Below are positions 5,486-6,435 of a stretch of 6,435 bases of DNA, in pieces. Below the pieces are notes generated by a model that saw nothing but the letters and a program-made list of their open reading frames with translations, was not told where the DNA came from and did no database searches. The position numbers were made by a program, and so were the translations under genes. Origin of the DNA: Candidatus Poribacteria bacterium (GTDB lineage: Bacteria > Poribacteria > WGA-4E > GCA-2687025); NCBI GenBank assembly GCA_027625215.1, contig JAQBWJ010000139.1, positions 1 through 6,435 on the forward strand, written 5' to 3'. Every line of letters begins with the position of its first letter. Position 1 is the first letter of the stretch.

Positions 5486-6435
5486 ATGAAGAAGCACTGC
5501 CAAACTACTTTTGCGAAGTATCTGGCGTTTGCGTCGCTCGCCACGATACTGATTGCCGTTGCTCCGACGAACTCGTCGGTCGCCCAAGACGAAGTACCCA
5601 CGCCTGTCGACGCCGCATCCGAGACGATGACGACCGAACCCGAAACGATGACGGCGGCGCCGGAAATGACCGAAGTGCCCGATGTGGTCAAGACCTACAT
5701 CGACGAAAAACTGCAAGGAGAAGGCGACCACACATTCTCAGATTTCTTGTGGATGGGAATCGCGGGATTTCTCGTGTTCTTCATGCAAGCCGGATTCGCC
5801 ATGGTGGAAGCCGGATTCGCCCAGGCGAAGAACGCCGTTAACATCATCATGAAGAACTTTGCCGACTTCAGCGTCGGCACGATCGCGTTCTGGGCGCTTG
5901 GGTTTGGGCTGATGTACGGCGCGACGGCGGGCGGATTCATCGGCACCGACCGATTTTTCCTGTCGGACGCGGTTTCCGACGGCGTGATCACGAACTGGGT
6001 GTACGCGGAATACTTCTTCCAAGTCGTCTTCTGCGCGACCGCCGCGACCATCGTCTCCGGCGGCGTCGCCGGGCGAATGAACTTCAAGGCGTACCTCATT
6101 TTCAGCGTCCTCATGACGGCGTTCATCTATCCGATTCAAGGACATTGGTCGTGGGGCGGCGGCTGGCTGTCCGCTCTTGGCTTCCACGACTACGCCGGTT
6201 CCGCCATTGTGCATAGCGTCGGCGGCTGGGCGGCGCTGATCGGGGCGATCATTCTGGGACCCCGCACCGGGAAGTTCGACGCGCAAGGAAGACCGCGACC
6301 GATTCCGGGGCACAACATGATGATCGCGTCGCTCGGCGTGTTCATTCTGTGGCTCGGATGGTTCGGGTTCAACCCGGGTTCGACGCTCGGCGCGAGCGTG
6401 TCGTTCGCTCGAATCGCGGTCACGACGAATATCGC
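5486..6435 (+). CDS. amt: Ammonium transporter (Amt family), 3' end beyond window
   Basis: An Amt/MEP/Rh-family inner-membrane channel for NH3/NH4+ uptake. 316 codons are present before the window ends; a full Amt would need roughly 150 more residues. Residues 1-33 look like a signal peptide (MKKH, hydrophobic LAFASLATILIAVA, cleavage near SVAQ). Residues 34-80 are an acidic Thr/Pro/Glu-rich leader with repeated E-T-M-T. Membrane helices follow: FLWMGIAGFLVFFMQAGFAM (87-106), the FFQVVFCATAATIVSGGVAG helix (177-196), the W-G-G-G region (223-226) with D235 in HDYAGS, and HSVGGWAALIGAIILG. H243 corresponds to the first pore His (E. coli AmtB H168) and D235 to AmtB D160. LGWFGFNPGS and ARIAVTTN complete the visible signature. 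The ribosome site GGGAGGAAGG lies 8 nt upstream. A sigma-54 promoter and NtrC-like site precede it. A glnB/glnK gene is often found next to amt but would be outside the window. Confidence 0.95.
   Translation, partial: MKKHCQTTFAKYLAFASLATILIAVAPTNSSVAQDEVPTPVDAASETMTTEPETMTAAPEMTEVPDVVKTYIDEKLQGEGDHTFSDFLWMGIAGFLVFFMQAGFAMVEAGFAQAKNAVNIIMKNFADFSVGTIAFWALGFGLMYGATAGGFIGTDRFFLSDAVSDGVITNWVYAEYFFQVVFCATAATIVSGGVAGRMNFKAYLIFSVLMTAFIYPIQGHWSWGGGWLSALGFHDYAGSAIVHSVGGWAALIGAIILGPRTGKFDAQGRPRPIPGHNMMIASLGVFILWLGWFGFNPGSTLGASVSFARIAVTTNI

Noticed and set aside
5329..5841. Plus-strand ORF of 170 codons overlapping the amt start
   Set aside because: Its frame differs from amt, contains the sigma-54 promoter, and gives an Arg-rich product without domains. 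It is a shadow of amt.
5738..6313. Minus-strand ORF of 191 codons inside amt
   Set aside because: It is antisense to highly conserved Amt helices; the product is charged low-complexity sequence with no family resemblance.
1..6435. A defence, mobile-element, CRISPR or biosynthetic cluster
   Set aside because: There are no transposase, integrase, nuclease, toxin-antitoxin or carrier-protein genes, no repeat-spacer array and no long direct repeats. The genes alternate in strand and do not form a functional cassette.

Overview
The window is a GC-rich (by eye about 55-60 % GC), C/G-third-position-biased stretch of a bacterial chromosome. It holds eight protein genes, two of them cut by the window ends. 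The gene content suggests a Candidatus Poribacteria-like or related marine / sponge-associated lineage: two secreted LamG-fold proteins, a PhyH-family Fe(II)/2-oxoglutarate oxygenase, a Gfo/Idh/MocA oxidoreductase, and an Amt transporter with a signal peptide and an acidic extracytoplasmic leader. This placement rests on family content only and is an inference. No tRNA, rRNA, CRISPR array, insertion sequence or phage gene was seen.

Layout. (1) Positions 1-1290, minus strand: two consecutive secreted LamG (concanavalin A-like) proteins, the second running off the left edge, with a perfect 13-bp hairpin between them. (2) 1578-2171, plus: a polytopic membrane protein with a His/Asp-rich HHDDAHRH block, possibly a YdjM/DUF457-type membrane metal-hydrolase relative. 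(3) 2153-2920, minus: a PhyH-family dioxygenase with an intact HxD...H...R active site, converging on the membrane gene with a 19-bp overlap. (4) 3048-3506, plus: a small, very basic protein with a four-cysteine putative zinc knuckle. (5) 3511-3912, minus: a short TPR-like protein that ends 4 bp from the previous stop codon. (6) 4226-5200, plus: a Gfo/Idh/MocA-family NAD(P)-dependent oxidoreductase, followed by a convincing intrinsic terminator. (7) 5486 to the right edge, plus: an ammonium transporter (Amt).

Apart from the LamG pair, the genes sit in separate, alternating transcription units. They do not look like one pathway or a defence/mobile island. The best regulatory signal lies upstream of amt: a textbook sigma-54 -24/-12 promoter (TGGCAC-N5-TTGCT with GG-N10-GC spacing). 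About 130 bp upstream of its predicted start lies a 17-bp dyad with the geometry and A/T centre of an NtrC site (TGC-N11-GCA). Together they predict nitrogen-limitation control of amt in this uncultured-type genome. I found no clearly new multi-gene system. The less ordinary items are the Cys4 basic protein, the TKP variant of the oxidoreductase EKP motif, the conserved-looking membrane protein and the ambiguous 5' end of the TPR gene.
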